Part shown: positions 1 through 13,193 of the stretch, in pieces
Layout: the number at the start of each line of letters is the position of its first letter
Position numbering within the stretch: the stretch's first letter is position 1
Source: Cyclina sinensis
Lineage: Eukaryota; Mollusca; Bivalvia; Venerida; Veneridae
Direction: 5' to 3'
Assembly: GCA_012932295.1 (NCBI GenBank)
Contig: JAAONU010000001.1
Span: forward strand, 25,892,550-25,956,549
DNA length: 64,000 bases
Notes under the pieces: model-generated
Seen by the model: the letters and a program-made list of their open reading frames with translations, nothing else
Told to the model about the DNA's origin: nothing
Database searches by the model: none
Made by a program: the position numbers and the translations under genes

Positions 1-1480
1 AGTCAGCTACTTTAACCACTCAACCATGGGTGCCCAAAGTCCTTCCTGAATGAAGTATCTAGAAATGGCAAGCAATACTTCTAGATGACATTCTCTGCAC
101 AAACATGTAATTGCTACAAGACCAAACAGTCATTAATTTTGTGTATCATTTCAAGCAAGTGGTCTGAAAGTCTCCATTGAAACCTTAATTTCAAGAAGAG
201 TCATAAATGACCACCCTTCATTTAAAGAAGAACTTTATATATCTATGAATTTTCATAAGACGGATTAAGTCTGACATTTAAAGCTGCTATGATTCAGATA
301 GGCATCATAAAAGTGATCAAAGAATATTTTTTGGAGATATTTTTTCTTCCATATTTCCGTCTCATCAGCACATGTTACTGCAATACTTTATTTGACATAC
401 ACCATACAGATATAAATGAGCTCAAAATTTTGCATATAGAATTGTTTTACAATCATGAAACAATGTGAACATTCTTGCCTTTAGTCTGGATATTGGAGAT
501 ATACTGGGTAATATTCTAACATCATTTATACAACAAATGTCTCACAAACCGCCATTACAACAACTCACACAATAGCCAGGAAATAAATTCAATTAAGGCA
601 AAACAAACAAAACATTTTTTTTTTTTTTTTTTAAATCAATTTAAGTAAGATATTTTTTCCTGTAAGAAAACTTCCTTAACAGCATTATTTAAATTATTTA
701 GGGTTACAGCAAAATAACTGTATTTCATTATAACACACAAGAAAATAGAATTGACCACTTCCTTCATTTGCATATAAGAGAAAGCCCATAAAAAGTCTCA
801 GTCTGTCTTACAGACTGTATTACTCCTTTTTCCAGCTGCAGACATGCTCTCAATGTAGGAAAACACATTCTGTCCAAGAATATACATAAAAATATGTCGA
901 ACTTGCCACAAACAAGTTGTAAACATTACTGTTGTTAGCATTTCACTTGGCAGACTTCCCCAACATTCAATGATACAATAATAAACATAAACATAATATT
1001 TACTACATGGGGATTGTTTCAAATTAATGCACATTAGAGAAAGAGTGCCTGCTGTTAAGTCTTGTTAGAATCATGTATAATAGCTGTAACTGCACCTGTA
1101 GGCAGTAATATATACCAAGGGTGATATATGACTGCTTCAGAAGAAGGCTCTGATCTGAAGAGGAAGTAATCAGTCTTCTTTATATTTCTAGAGAATAATT
1201 CTTGGAAGAAACATGTCACAGCTGACTGCTGGTGTTTAATAGTCTGCTTTACTGCAGTAAAATTTTACTGCAGTAAAATTTATGAAGGAATGTTGGTGAC
1301 TATTCACACTTGTGAGATTGATCTTGTATACACGATAAAATAGGTTTTAAGTCTCACTATAAACTTCAGGAAAGGTTTTACATACATTCATTTGGTTCTA
1401 TTACTATTTATTCACAATACTGACACAATATCATATAACTGGCAACAATATCAACACTCATTTTAACAGGATATCAGAAC
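1..1480. other. CaMKII intron 5, leftmost part
   Basis: AT-rich with no coding signal. On the minus strand, bases 1-40 resemble a tRNA-derived box A (TGGTTGAGTGGTTAAAG). There is a 17-base T tract at 616-632. A palindrome TTTACTGCAGTAAA occurs twice in tandem at 1248-1278. Confidence 0.4.
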
Positions 1481-2490
1481 AAGAGGGTCATGATGGCCCT
1501 GGATTGCTCACCTGAGTACTCTGACTGTGGGTTTGCTGCTGTTAAGCAAACATAAGAAGCAGTATTTCATTTTCTAATTGAAGATTTGTAGTCGCCCTCA
1601 AACCAAATATCTAAAATATCAGTCAATAAATATAGGCTCTATGATAGAAAGTAGAAATAACTATGATTAACTATGGTGACCTTGATCTTGGCCCAGTGAT
1701 CTCAAACCCCAACTACAGGTAGAGGTCCAGGCAAGGAACCTACACACCAAATATTAAAGATATTGGTATATAAATGAAGACTCTATGAGGTAAAGTAGAT
1801 AAATCTATTCTTAGCCTTGGTGACTTCTAACCCAATCTAATAATCTGAACAAACATGGTAAAGCTCCACTAGAAAATGCTTCATGCCAAATTTTAAAATT
1901 CTAGGCCTTGTGATTTCAGACAAGAATTTTTTTAAAGATTTTCTTCTATATTGCTATGTAGAACTTGTGACCTCTCGGGCAGGGCCAATAGTGACCCCAG
2001 AGACGTTATTTGAAAAAAACTTGGTAGAGGTCCACTAGACGATGCTTCATGCCAAATTTTAAAATTCTAAGCCTTGTGGTTTCAGACAAGAAGATTTTTA
2101 AAGATTTTATTCTATATTGCTATGTAAAACTTCTGACCCTCGGGCAGGGGCAAATAGTGACCCAAGGGGCATTATTTGAACAAATTTGGTGGAGGTTCAA
2201 TAGACAATGCTACACACCAAATTTCAGACCTCTTGGCTTAGCAGCTTAAGACAAGGAGATTTTTAAGTTTTAATTTTTTCATTCTTGTTGCCATAGCAAC
2301 CGGAGTTCTTCATGGAATGGAATTCTTTGAACACCTTTGGTAAAGCTTCATGCAAGGAACATTCTTTTTATCATCTTTCACCTAGTGGTTTAGGATGAGA
2401 TGTTGTTTAAAGTAAAAAGCTGATGAGGCAAGATGGACACAGGGTGATCACAAAAGATCCTCTTGAGCACGAAGTGCTCAGGTATGCTAA
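1481..2490 (+). mobile_element. HINE/pearl-like element A
   Basis: Starts with AAGAGGGTCATGATGGCCCT, a self-complementary end followed by GCTCACCTGAGTA. It ends with the hairpin GAGCACGAAGTGCTC and AGGTATGCTAA. The interior has degenerate tandem units containing 'GCCAAATTTTAAAATTCTA...CTTGTG.TTTCAGACAAGAAGATTTTT' words, a GTTGCCATAGCAAC palindrome at 2287-2300 and a short GGACACAGGGTGATCACAA segment before the end. The layout fits non-autonomous Helentron-associated elements; no coding capacity. Confidence 0.7.
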
Positions 2491-3107
2491 GAGGTGTTAG
2501 TACATAACACCTATATGAACTCTTTTCCTACACTTCAATAATATATACCCAACATTAACATTATTTTCTATCAAATTTTTGTCAATCTACAAATAACTGT
2601 ACTACTAAAACTTACATCCTTAATTTCAGACACACAAAAATTAAATTTGGAAATATCTTATTTGCCATCAACAGATATCAATGAATACTGGTGACAATCT
2701 TTTGCCCTGAAACACCCTTTCTGCAGAAAAACTTCAGAATGGATTCTGAATTTTAAACATATCTCTAAGAGAATCTTCCAGTAGAAATAAAATGTAAATT
2801 ATTCAACAGATAGTAACTCCAGATATCTTTAAAAGGCCACATTTACTTTCAATTATAAATAATGCATGGATGTGGAAGATTTTTTTTTTATTTTTCACTT
2901 CTGCTCTTCACAAGTACACCTCTTACAAAAAACAAAAACAAATTTGAGCTTGTCACATAAGTGACAAATACCCTCACTCTCCACTTGGTCAGAGTATTGA
3001 AGGCTTTGTAAGTGTAAGTAAAAGGGGTCACTGTAAAATTCTTACATGGCAGTGGAGTGAACAAACATGCTTATGATGCTATTTTATTTTATGGTATGAT
3101 GTTATAC
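2491..3107. other. Intron 5 spacer
   Basis: AT-rich sequence between two HINE-like elements, with an A/T tract near 2880-2895. Nothing else recognised. Confidence 0.4.
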
Positions 3108-4622
3108 AAGAGGGCCATGATGGCCCTGTATCGCTCACCTGAGTATGACTGCATTAAACAAAGTTGCTATGGACCTGGTTATTTGACCCCAGATGACCCA
3201 TTTTCGAACTTGACCTAGAAATTATTGAAACAATCTCTTTGCCAAATTTCAAGGTTATTTGTACTGAAAATGTTACCTCTAGAGTGTTAACAAGATTTTT
3301 CCATATTTGGGCTCTATGACCTAGTTTTTGACCCCAGATTACCCATATCCAAACTTGAGCTACAAATCATCAAAACAGTCTTTCTGACAAATTTCCAGGA
3401 CATTTGGACTGAAAATGTAGCCTCTAGAGTGTTTACAAAGTTTTTCGATATTTGGGCTCTGTGACCTAGATGTTTCAACTCCAGATGACCCATATTCAAC
3501 CTTGACCTAGAAACCATAGAATTAAGCTTTCTGACAAATTTCCAGGTTATTTGGAATTAAAATGTTACCTCTAGAGTGTTAACAAGGTTTTTCCATATTT
3601 GGGTTCTGTGACCTAGTTTTTGACCCAAGATGACCCATACTCCAACCTGAGCTAGAAATCATCAAGAAAACCTGTCTGACAAATTTCCAGGATATTTGGA
3701 CTGAAAATGTAACCTCTGGAGTGTTAAAAAGTTTTTTACATATTTGGACCATGTGACCTAGTTTTTGATCCCAGATGACCCATAGCCAAATCTGAGCTAG
3801 AAATCATCAAAACAATCTTTCTGACAAATTTCAAGGATGTTTGGACTAAAAATGTAACCTCTAGAGCATTAACAAGGTTTTTCTACTTTTGGGCTCTGTG
3901 ACCTAGTTTTTGACCCCAGAAAACCTATATTCAAAACTAAGCTAGAAATCATTGATAGAACCTTTCTGACAAATTTCCAGGTTATTTGGACTGAAAATGC
4001 TACCTTTAGAATGTTAACAAGGTTTTTCCATATTTGGACTCTGTGACCTAGTTTGTGACTCCAGATGACCCATATTCGAACTTGATCTAGAAATCCTCAA
4101 TGCAACTTTTCTGACAAATTTCCAGATTATTTGGACTGAAAATGTAACCTCTAGAGTGTTAACAAGGTTTTTCAATATTTGGGCTCTGTGACCTAGTTTT
4201 TGAACCCAGTTGACCCATATTTCAACTTGACCTAGAAATTGTCAAAGCAACCTTTCTGACAAATTTCCAGATTATTTGGGCTGAAAATGTAACCTCTACA
4301 GTGTTAACAAGATTTTTCTATTTTCGGGCTCCGTGACCTAGTTTTTGAACCCAGATGACCCATATTTGAACTTGAGCTAGAAATTATCAATAGAACCTTT
4401 CTGACAAATTTCCAGGATATTTGGACTGAAAAAGTAGCCTCTAGAGTGTTAACAAGGTTTTTCTATATTTGGGCTCTGTGACCTAGTTTTCCAACCCTGA
4501 TAACCCATGTTCGAACTCGTCCGAGATATCAATGAGACAAACATCCTGACCAAGTTTCATGACAATTGAGGCAAAAATGTGACCACTAGAGTGTTAACAA
4601 ACTAATTGTGGACGGACGGACG

Positions 4623-4656
<34 letters not shown>

Positions 4657-4685
4657 CTGTCACTACGTGACAGGTGAGCTAAAAA
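3108..4685 (+). mobile_element. HINE/pearl-like element B with nine ~146-bp units
   Basis: The 5' end AAGAGGGCCATGATGGCCCT can fold on itself, followed by GCTCACCTGAGTA. The core holds about nine tandem units of 144-152 bp, each with GTGACCTAGTTTTTGACCCC, TTTCTGACAAATTTCCAGG and GAAAATGTAACCTCTAGAGT (near 3309, 3461, 3608, 3755, 3899, 4046, 4190, 4337, 4481). A GGAC microsatellite lies at 4612-4634. The 3' end has the hairpin TGTCACTACGTGACA followed by GGTGAGCTAAAAA. This is the most complete copy of the family in the window. Confidence 0.85.
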
Positions 4686-4839
4686 TCAGGAAGTCATAAA
4701 ATACAGAAAAGGTGAATAACCAGGAAGGTGGAATATATTTGGATAGAAATTAAAATCCTTCCATGCATTGAGAATTATGGTCCGGATAAGGTCTATCATC
4801 AACATTTTTTCACTTTTGACCAGTTACTGTGATATTGAC

Positions 4840-4993
4840 CTTTAAGTAAAGATCATGGGTCTTGAACCCAACATACTGTCTCATCTAGATGAACAAATGT
4901 GCCGGGGTATTTCCAAATCCAGATGACAGACAGACGCCAGACATGCAGCGATCACTATAGCTCACCCTGAGCATATGCTTAGGTGAGCTAAAA
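4840..4993 (+). mobile_element. HINE-like 3' end fragment
   Basis: Only the terminal part is present: a GACAGACAGACGCCAGACATG microsatellite-like stretch, then CCTGAGCATATGCTTAGG hairpin and GTGAGCTAAAAAG. The 5' part is lost or too diverged to see. Confidence 0.6.
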
Positions 4994-5330
4994 AGGAAAA
5001 TAATTACATCAAAGTTCAAGTCAGAGTTATCAAACTTGGCACTTAGAGATACTCTACATTTTAATTTTCTAGTTAATGACTATACTGGTTCAACAGATAT
5101 TCAAGAAAAATGTAAATTTTGGGAAATTTTCTCAGTGAAAAAGGGGGCACAACTATGTCAAAATACAACTCAGAGTTATCAAACTTGGCACATGGACTTG
5201 CATTATGATCTTCCATGTATATTTGAAGTTTCAATAAAATACCTATACTGGTTTCAGAGATATTCAAAAAAAAAATCGGGACCGGACTGGACAATGTGAT
5301 TCCTATATACCCCCATCCCCTCTTCCCCCC
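4994..5330 (+). mobile_element. Fragment of a CCTATATACCCCC-type tandem-unit element
   Basis: Two units of about 149 bp share CAGAGTTATCAAACTTGGCAC (near 5022 and 5171). The right end CCTATATACCCCC (5302-5316) matches the 3' end of the element at 44710-46235. The GGAC microsatellite and terminal hairpin are missing, so the copy is probably 3'-eroded. Apparent reading frames on both strands here are repeat artefacts. Confidence 0.55.
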
Positions 5331-5867
5331 CCCAAATATGTTTGGTGGAGGTAGAATAACCCAAGAACAGATTTTTACAACTAGCTATGTTAGTTATATT
5401 ATGTCAACATGTAATCAGGGAGATAAAATGTAAACAGGAAAGCCTTAATTTCTCACATAACTCAATACAGTCATTGATCTCTGTGAGAATATTGCTTAAG
5501 TTCAGCATAACCATCTGAATAGGTAACTACTCCAGTGGCAGGAACCAGACTAGTGAAAATCTATAGCCAAATGAGCTTATAACTTGGTAAGACCTTTTCT
5601 CTAAGTCTAGAAATAATGTAGCCTTTGTACTTGATGCAGTTCCTAAGTGAATTAAATCCCTGTTCCGCTTCCTTAAAGAATAATTTTGTTTGTAAATTAA
5701 CATTATTTAACGATCTATGAGGTTTGGTATTATACTAAGATGCCAAAGAAAGATCTTGGTACACTTAATGTCTCACTTTTCTAGAGATCTTGAAAAAGCA
5801 ATATCATAATATTCTAGAAATGTCACAAAATATATTGTTCTTAAAAATGCGTTTGAAATCTTAAAAC
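5331..5867. other. Intron 5 spacer
   Basis: AT-rich sequence with no recognisable feature. Confidence 0.4.
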
Positions 5868-6498
5868 AAGAGGCCATGATGGCCATAGATGCTCACCTGA
5901 ATACTTTGCCTTTCAGTCTGCTGTTGAGCAAACATGAAAAGCTTTTTAAGATTCTCCCTATATAAATCTAAATGAATTTAAATGACTCCCAGGGTAGAGC
6001 CATTTTTCACTCAAGGGGCATAATTTTGACTTGGTAGATGACCTCTAGCTGATGCTCCAGTAAGAATATCTAAGTTCTAGGCTTTGTGGTTTCAGACAAG
6101 AAGACTTTTAAGGTTTTCCCTATATAACCCTATATAAAATCAATTGACCCCAGGTGCGGGGCCAATTTCGACCCCAGGTGTATAATTTGAATAAATTTGG
6201 TAGAGGTCCAGTGGACAATGCTAAATACCAAATCTAAAGGCTCAGGGCCTTGTGGTTTCAAAGAAGAAGATTTTCAAAGTTTTTCCTTTCTGTTGCCATA
6301 GCAACCAGAGTTCTTGATGGAATTCAATTCTCTGAACAACTTTGGTAGAGCTTATGCAAGGAATATCCCAGGCATTTGTGGTCAAAGTAGGCTCAGCAAT
6401 ATAGGAAGAGTAGTAGTCAAATTGTTGACAATGCACACTGCACGAAGCACACTGACCGACACAGGTCAATCAATGATCCCAAAACAGGTGAGCTAAAA
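5868..6498 (+). mobile_element. HINE/pearl-like element D (short)
   Basis: Begins AAGAGGCCATGATGGCC, GCTCACCTGAATAC and ends ACAGGTGAGCTAAAAAG. The interior carries 'GGTTTCAGACAAGAAGACTTTTAAGG' and 'GGTAGAG..C' words like elements A and I, and a perfect GTTGCCATAGCAAC at 6292-6305. The 3' hairpin is truncated. It belongs to the same subfamily as A, H and I. Confidence 0.7.
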
Positions 6499-7300
6499 AG
6501 GTCTGGTCTGCCTGGTTTGTGTTAGTCTCATAGTCAATATCATAACAGAGCTACCAGCCTGTGTCCTTGATTTATAATATTTGTTTATATTGTTACAGCT
6601 ATGGTAACAAATAATGAAAGCCTGAGCAGTTTACTTACCACTGACAGGTAATCTTAAATACATTCAATTTGTCCAAGCAAACTGGCCATTTATGACCTGA
6701 CCCTTTTACCTCTTGCCAATCACTCACCAACTACAGTTAGGCCAAATTTTATAAACATTCTACTCTGGGATGGCAGCAAATACCAATATTAATACTTGAG
6801 TACTTGGTCATTCTTCAGATAATCAGTAATCGAAAAATTTCTAAGGAATTTTCTAAGCACCCATTTTCATAACATTTTGCAAACAGTTTTATGCATGGCT
6901 TATTTGCAGAACATGATTGTAATTCTTTGATGCTTACTGGCCCTTGATGAACAACAAGAAGTTTAAGGATCAGCAAATAAAATATGGTTATATATATATG
7001 TCGTTAATTACAAATACATGTAAATCTATTGGTTGCCTCACATTATCAATTTACCACATAATTTTTGCACCTTTGCAAAAAGTTAGAATTTCTTCAAGTT
7101 TTTCTTTAAAGGAGAAATATGCTGGACATGAAAAAAAATAAAAAGGTACTTTAAAAAAAAAAGCATTTACCAAGCACTTCAGTAAACATTTTGGAAACCA
7201 ATACTCTGTTTAAGTACATGGTAAACTGGCTACTCATTGCCATCCCTAGTTCTACTGAAACATTTAATTATTCTGATAATTTAGAAAAAAAAAAAAATAG
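6499..7300. other. Intron 5 spacer
   Basis: AT-rich with A tracts near 7128-7162 and 7285-7297. No gene or element identified. Confidence 0.4.
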
Positions 7301-8762
7301 AAATGTGTCCATAGGACACAGATGCCCCCACTCAACCTAGCTACTCATATAGCTAGCAATATGGCCACGAGATAATCATACAGGCTGAATCATTAATAAG
7401 ATTGGTTTAACAAAATGACAACTATAAGAAACTTGTTGAGGTGTGAAGACTCAAAATACTGTCAAATGGATGAATATTATCCTTCACAATTCTGTATGCA
7501 CAGTTGGACATTCTTGGAGTTTGCAGATGGTAAACAGGTGATATGTTATGCAAGTCAGGCTGTTTATAAAATGTCCATTGTCATCTAAATAGCAAACAAT
7601 TTTAAGCAATTGTTGGAACAAAATTTCACCATTTCCATATTTAAATGTTGAATTCTGCTTAAGCTGGTGTTAACGGGCATGGATGGTAACTTGCATTTTC
7701 CATTACTGTCCATGAACATGCTCAATCAAACTGAGTCTGCAATTTGACCATTGGAACAGTGTTAAACTCACTAAGAAGAAGAAAATTTTTTTAGGTATCA
7801 AACTGTAGGGCAACAATGCTGTGGTCTGAGAAGTAGGTTGACAGGCAGGATAATCTGGGTTGTAGAATATTATTCTGTATGTAGACAAGGTCAAATGTAG
7901 AACCACCTCTGTGAGTTGGGAGCTGCACACACTGGGAATAGTTATTCAATTTCTGTGACAGTCTTGTATAAATTGTAGAATAAAAGGCTAAGTTGAAATC
8001 TCCAAGCAGTACATCTGGAGAAGTTTGGTCTGCAATATGTGTTAGATCATTAATAAGGTCTGTTATGTTCGAGGATGGAGATCTACAGAGAAGACAGAAT
8101 GACCTTGGACAGAGCTCCGATGAGATGGTAACTGACACTTGTTCCATATGAGGTTGATGTGAAACACTGGAAGTTGTCACTGGCAACTTATCTCGTGTGG
8201 AGAACAACAAACCATGGCAGTTGTCTTCCCGTGATAATAAGCCAACATGTCAAGCTCCACCCAACACACTGATGGTACTATACTTGATTCTCATAGACAT
8301 TTGCTTCAGTCAGACACAGTATGTCAACCTTGCTCAGAACAGGGTGACTAGCTCCAGCGCTTTTGCAGTTACGGGCAACACAAGTTGAAAATTGCAAATT
8401 CTGAGTATGTTAAGGGGCCATAACTCTTACAATTCCTAATAAATCTATATGGGAAACCCCAGGTGCACAACTTTACATGCTGATCAACATTCCTGTAAAG
8501 TTTCTTGACTGTAGGTGCAGCGCTTTTGCAGGTACAGGTGACACAAGTTGATGTTACTATTTTTGACTAAGTAAAGGGCCATAACTGTAACAGTTCTAAA
8601 TAAATCTATACGGGAAACCCCAGGTGCACAACTTCACATGCTGATCAACATTCCTGTAAAGTTTCTTAGCTACAGGTGACACAACTTTTCGGGACGGACG
8701 GACATATGGACAGACAAGGGCAAATCTAAATGCCCCCCCCCCCCCGAGTGGGGGCATAAAAA
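7301..8762 (+). mobile_element. TGCCCCCACTC-ended HINE-like element carrying an endonuclease relic
   Basis: The left end has the hairpin TGTGTCCATAGGACACA (7304-7320) followed by GATGCCCCCACTC; the right end is a C run, then GAGTGGGGGCATAAAA, giving inverted ends TGCCCCCACTC. Before the right end there are two tandem units (AAGGGCCATAACT..., ATAAATCTATA.GGGAAACC, CATGCTGATCAACATTCC) and a GGACGGACATATGGACAGAC microsatellite. The middle holds the endonuclease pseudogene at 7791-8399, on the opposite strand to the microsatellite/hairpin orientation. Confidence 0.7.
7791..8399 (-). pseudogene. Broken AP-type endonuclease (EEP fold) domain from a transposon
   Basis: Read on the minus strand this is an endonuclease/exonuclease/phosphatase-fold domain of the kind found in non-LTR retrotransposons and Helentrons. 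The first part (about 8399-8303) encodes an N-R-type lead, then VDILCLTEANV at 8296-8328 with the catalytic Glu. It meets a TAG soon after, and a frame change is needed to continue from about 8213. The second part reads HGLLFSTRDKLPV, then CPRSFCLLCRSPSSN, DVLLGDFN (catalytic Asp/Asn), LPTHRGGSTFDLVY and YFSDHSIVALQF (catalytic Asp-His), and stops at 7791. So all main catalytic motifs can be seen, but in two frames with a stop, and no reverse transcriptase or helicase follows. It is a relic inside a CaMKII intron, not a host gene. Family origin (Helentron versus CR1/L2-like) is not settled. Confidence 0.78.
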
Positions 8763-8858
8763 AGAAGACTAAAGGATTGATTGGCCCAAACTTCTAATCC
8801 TCTTGTTTTCTTATGCTGGAAGAGCTAAAGGAAAATAATTAAGGACAATATTTACTTA

Positions 8859-9119
<261 letters not shown>

Positions 9120-9120
<1 letters not shown>

Positions 9121-9190
9121 GGCCAGATTTGAACTACCTACCTCTGGATCAGGAGTCAGGCTCTCTAACCTCTTGGCCACAGCTTCTCCA
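9120..9190 (-). repeat. tRNA-like (Ser/Leu type) SINE relic
   Basis: On the minus strand GCTGTGGCCAAGAGGTTAGAG resembles a Pol III box A and TAGTTCAAATCTGG a box B, spaced as in a type-II tRNA. The cloverleaf is degenerate, so this is taken as a tRNA-derived SINE head rather than a gene. Confidence 0.45.
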
Positions 9191-9339
9191 CATTTTATTC
9201 TTGCTTTAAGAATTCAGTACACTTAGTTTTACTACGGTAAGGTATCACACAATGCTCCATTGATCTTAATGGAACATCTTACTGTTGTATGCACTTTACC
9301 TCTTGCTAGTGAAGCTTAATATAAAGTTTGGTTGAATTC

Positions 9340-9445
9340 AAACCATTGTTTCCAGACTAATAAAGCCTGGGAGTGAAAGTGCAATGGATGGATGGACAGC
9401 CAGACAGAGAGATCGCATCTATACACATCCTCCTTTGGGTGCATG
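9340..9445 (+). mobile_element. HINE-like 3' end fragment
   Basis: ATGGATGGATGGACAGCCAG microsatellite followed by CATCTATACACATCCTCCTTTGGGTGCATGATAAA, the layout seen just before the 3' end of the other tandem-unit elements. The 5' portion is not recognisable. Confidence 0.4.
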
Positions 9446-10780
9446 ATAAATGAAACATTCAATACAGCTGAACACACATAATGACTTGCCCTTAATTAAA
9501 CAGCCACCTCTACATCAAGTCAGTGTCATTATTTTTATCATAAAACACTTGTTCAATACTTGTTCAAATAACATTTTGCTTTTTCAGAACTTATTCATAC
9601 ATTTACACAATTACATTAACATTAAAAATATAATCACCAACTTCTAAATATATCTCAGCAAAAAAAAAATCTTAGACAGGGTTTATCCCCCTTTACAGTT
9701 GTATACCGCCATAAAATCACTCAGATATCTTTTTTAGAAGTTGATTCCAGAGGATAGGTGATTTCTTCACTTAAATACACTATGGCTAATTAGTTGAGCT
9801 GTTAAATTCTTCTCAATTTTTACAGTGATCTGCTAAAGTAACTACAGCCTATATACATTTTTATAGAACCAACTCAGTATACCAATTAGCCTTTAGTTAC
9901 AGTACTTCTGTCAAACATCTCCCAGCAATCACAGATTTCTCCTTTTTTTTAATTTCTCCTAAGATGTAAAGGAGCAAATGTACAGCATTGAATCCAATCA
10001 AACCAGTATTTTCTCAACCAGGCAATACAGCAACTGGGTCTCTCATAAAAGTCAATTTCTGAGAAAACTCTGTTAATGGGCAAGCTTTTATGTCCCCTTC
10101 TTATTCAGTGATCTGAAGACATCGAGATTACTAGCAATATTTAATTTTTTGTCTTTTATCTGTCTGCCAAGGTTTTATTGGAAAAAATTAGCTTTACAGA
10201 CTTTTAGTATCTCCACTTTGTCCCCCCCCCCCCCAGATTTCCTTTTTTCGAATCCTGTTAATACGCAATTCTTGTATCTGAGAAGTCTCTTCTTATCCCA
10301 TTTGTCCAAGTCACACAGAATAAATTTACAGAGGAGGCAACAAGACTTAAATCACAAGAGAAATTATTCAATATAATTTTTTTCTGGCGCAAACTTCATT
10401 TCCCTTGCGACTAGTATAACATGTTTTATGAATTTTTTAAGAAAACAATCTTCTGGTAATCTCATACTGGTAACATCAATATTTTCTGTATTATTTTTTT
10501 TTTCTTTTTCTCATGATACTGGCTGACTAAAAAATTGCTTTGAAAAAAAGGCATAATTATGTTGTCCACACGGTAACTTTGCTGATCCCGCAATGTGTCT
10601 GTATTATGTTAACTTCATGAAGAGATGAACCATGCTTCCTTTAATCTTTAAAATATCACTTTGATCAAAACCTGTCAGCCTTTCTTCCTTACTGCAATCC
10701 ATCTCCTTAATGCAAACAGATGTTCAAAGTTTTTTTCAAAATCACTGTATAAACTGCCCTTATTGTTTATCTTTGATCTC
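9446..10780. other. CaMKII intron 4 spacer
   Basis: AT-rich, with a 13-base C tract at 10222-10234. No gene, RNA or complete element seen. Confidence 0.4.
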
Positions 10781-11550
10781 TTAGTGTGACAATGACCTTT
10801 GAGCAACAGACACAGCTCTTCTGAACAATACTCTGTCTTGCCAAGATACATTATCTGTACAAAATTCTTTAAAATCACTTTATGCATGACAAGGATAAAG
10901 CCCAGACAACCTTGACTGCACTTACTGTTAACCTTTGACCTCTAAGAATGACCTTGGCCTTTAAAGCTGCATATCCTAAAGTTAACCAATGTTACATGTG
11001 CCTCAATGGCTTATTCTCTATAAAATGAAAAATAATTGACATTGTAAAATACATTATTTCTGATTGTTTTAACCCTTTTGCACAGACACTTAAGAAGTGC
11101 AACAATAGCTCTCAATATGAAAACTGAAGAGTAATATTAATGCATTCAGTTTAACTTGTGTACAAAGTATAACTGACCGACATCTTGACATCATGTAATA
11201 ACTTGTTCGATACCATCCACCTTTTAATATGGGTATGCCTCTTTATTTAACACACAGACCTGCTTTTTACATGTGACACTGAGTCTTACCATGGTTTAGG
11301 TTTGTGATTTTTTTTTCAAAACATCCCCTCCAATCATGATGAAGTTATAGCCCAAAAAGCGAAACTGCACTTATATTACTTTTTACCTTGACCTTTTACC
11401 AGTCTGACCTTGACCTTTGAGCGACAGACCTACTTCTTACATGACACACTTCATCTTGCCAAGGCACATAATAACTTTGTGCAAAAATATTATAAATTCA
11501 ACAAGCATGACAAAAGTTAAAACCTTGGCAAGATCAGATCGACCCACATG
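10780..11550. repeat. Degenerate TGACCTTTGA-containing tandem units
   Basis: Three or more diverged units contain 'ATGACCTTTGAGCRACAGAC', 'TGCCAAG.CA' and 'CATGACAA' words (near 10790, 11200 and 11395). They resemble the core units of HINE-like elements but have no recognisable ends. Confidence 0.45.
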
Positions 11551-13193
11551 TTCTCAGACAGAGACACACAACACCAGCCTGTTACAGTAGCAACTAAAAA
11601 ATGATCATCCACAATGAACAACTAAAGAAAGTTCTCAACTGCAGCCAATCTGGAATTCTTTACAGCAAGATCATAAAGATCATAAGATTTTTCATTAAAG
11701 GGGCACAACTCTGTAAAACAGACTTATTCTCCGATTGATATGCACTGTATTTCATGCCTGCAGACATTTTACTATGCACTAGTAGCATTATGCACAGACA
11801 ACTGGCAGTGTCTACCGAGAACTAATCATACCTCTGCTACACATGGTTCCATTCATAAATTTTCAAGGCAATACCTGGTTTTGTCAGACATTTAGAGACA
11901 AACAATAACAAACAAGATATCCTATTTATTGTGCCAAGGTTATCCATTTTTTAACAACAGATGAATCAGGTAAGGTGTCATCCTACACTTTCACCTGTCT
12001 TTCCACCATTTATGCTACCTGATGTGTGTAAACTTATGACTTGTAGTAAAAGAAGTCGGCCATATTTTTGTAGCACAATCTGTAACATGCTGATAATCAT
12101 TAATTCATTTGTAGCCATCATAAGAAGGCCATTCCATGATTTCATGCAAAGTATTTCAACCCTGCAGACATTTCACTATGCACAAGTGGCTAAAGATAAC
12201 TGGCTTTTGCTGGCTAAAGGTCATCTGTGAAATAATTTTCATGAAATTTTGATATTATCTTTACTTACAGTAATTCATAAATTGACATAATTAAGTATGA
12301 TAGTTCAAATAATCCTAAATATTACAAATGTTCCCTCACATTACCAAAAGTGATTGTTAAACTTTCTGACATTTTTAATATACAACTATTTTCCTAAAAA
12401 GTTTTTGCTTTAACATTCAAATATCCCCCTCACCCCCATCCCTTCCTCAACTACCTTCCCTTAAGATGACTGAGGTAATTTTATCCTTCCAAAGTTAGTT
12501 TGAAAATTAAATTTCACGTTTTGAAACATTGTCAAGGTCGGTAATTTTTAATAAGCTTAAAGGGCTAAAAACCTCTTCTAACTGAGCCTCTTAATGCCTA
12601 GAGAGATGCTTAAAAATGATTAAGTCAAACAAACAACTATGACAATACACAGAGACACATATCTGTAGGATCTGCAGCTGCACTTTTTTTCCAAATAAAA
12701 ATCAATGGAATATTCCCTTCACAAGAATTTCAGTAAAAGCACGGTGTCAATATCAATATATTTAGAACTATTCCATTTAGTCTTCATGTTACAGGCAAAT
12801 ATTTACCAGCTTTTCTTCTCCCAATTATAAAAGAATACATCAACCCCTGCATGTTGAAATAAAGATGGCTTGAAACTTCTGTTTATAACATATAGTCGGT
12901 ACAAGTGTTAAGAAAACATTCAGATAAAGAATATGCTCTTCTAGCTTTAACAAAGAGCTGTATTATAATGTAAGTGACAGTAGGTTTGGTTTTAATGGAG
13001 TTTAATGCCAGTTTAAACAGCTAAGGTCATATCCCTGCAGTCAGTCCACCTAACTAGTGTTACTGGGTATCCAACCAGTTTACTAACCAATTTCCCCCAC
13101 ATGTGACTGACCACTTCCTCACTTGCTTCAGAGTTGAGGGACAAAATGACCTACAGATGCATTGTCTGAGATCAATCACAGAGAAATTTTTCT
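11551..13193. other. CaMKII intron 4 spacer
   Basis: AT-rich intron with no recognised feature except scattered short palindromes. No coding signal. Confidence 0.4.
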
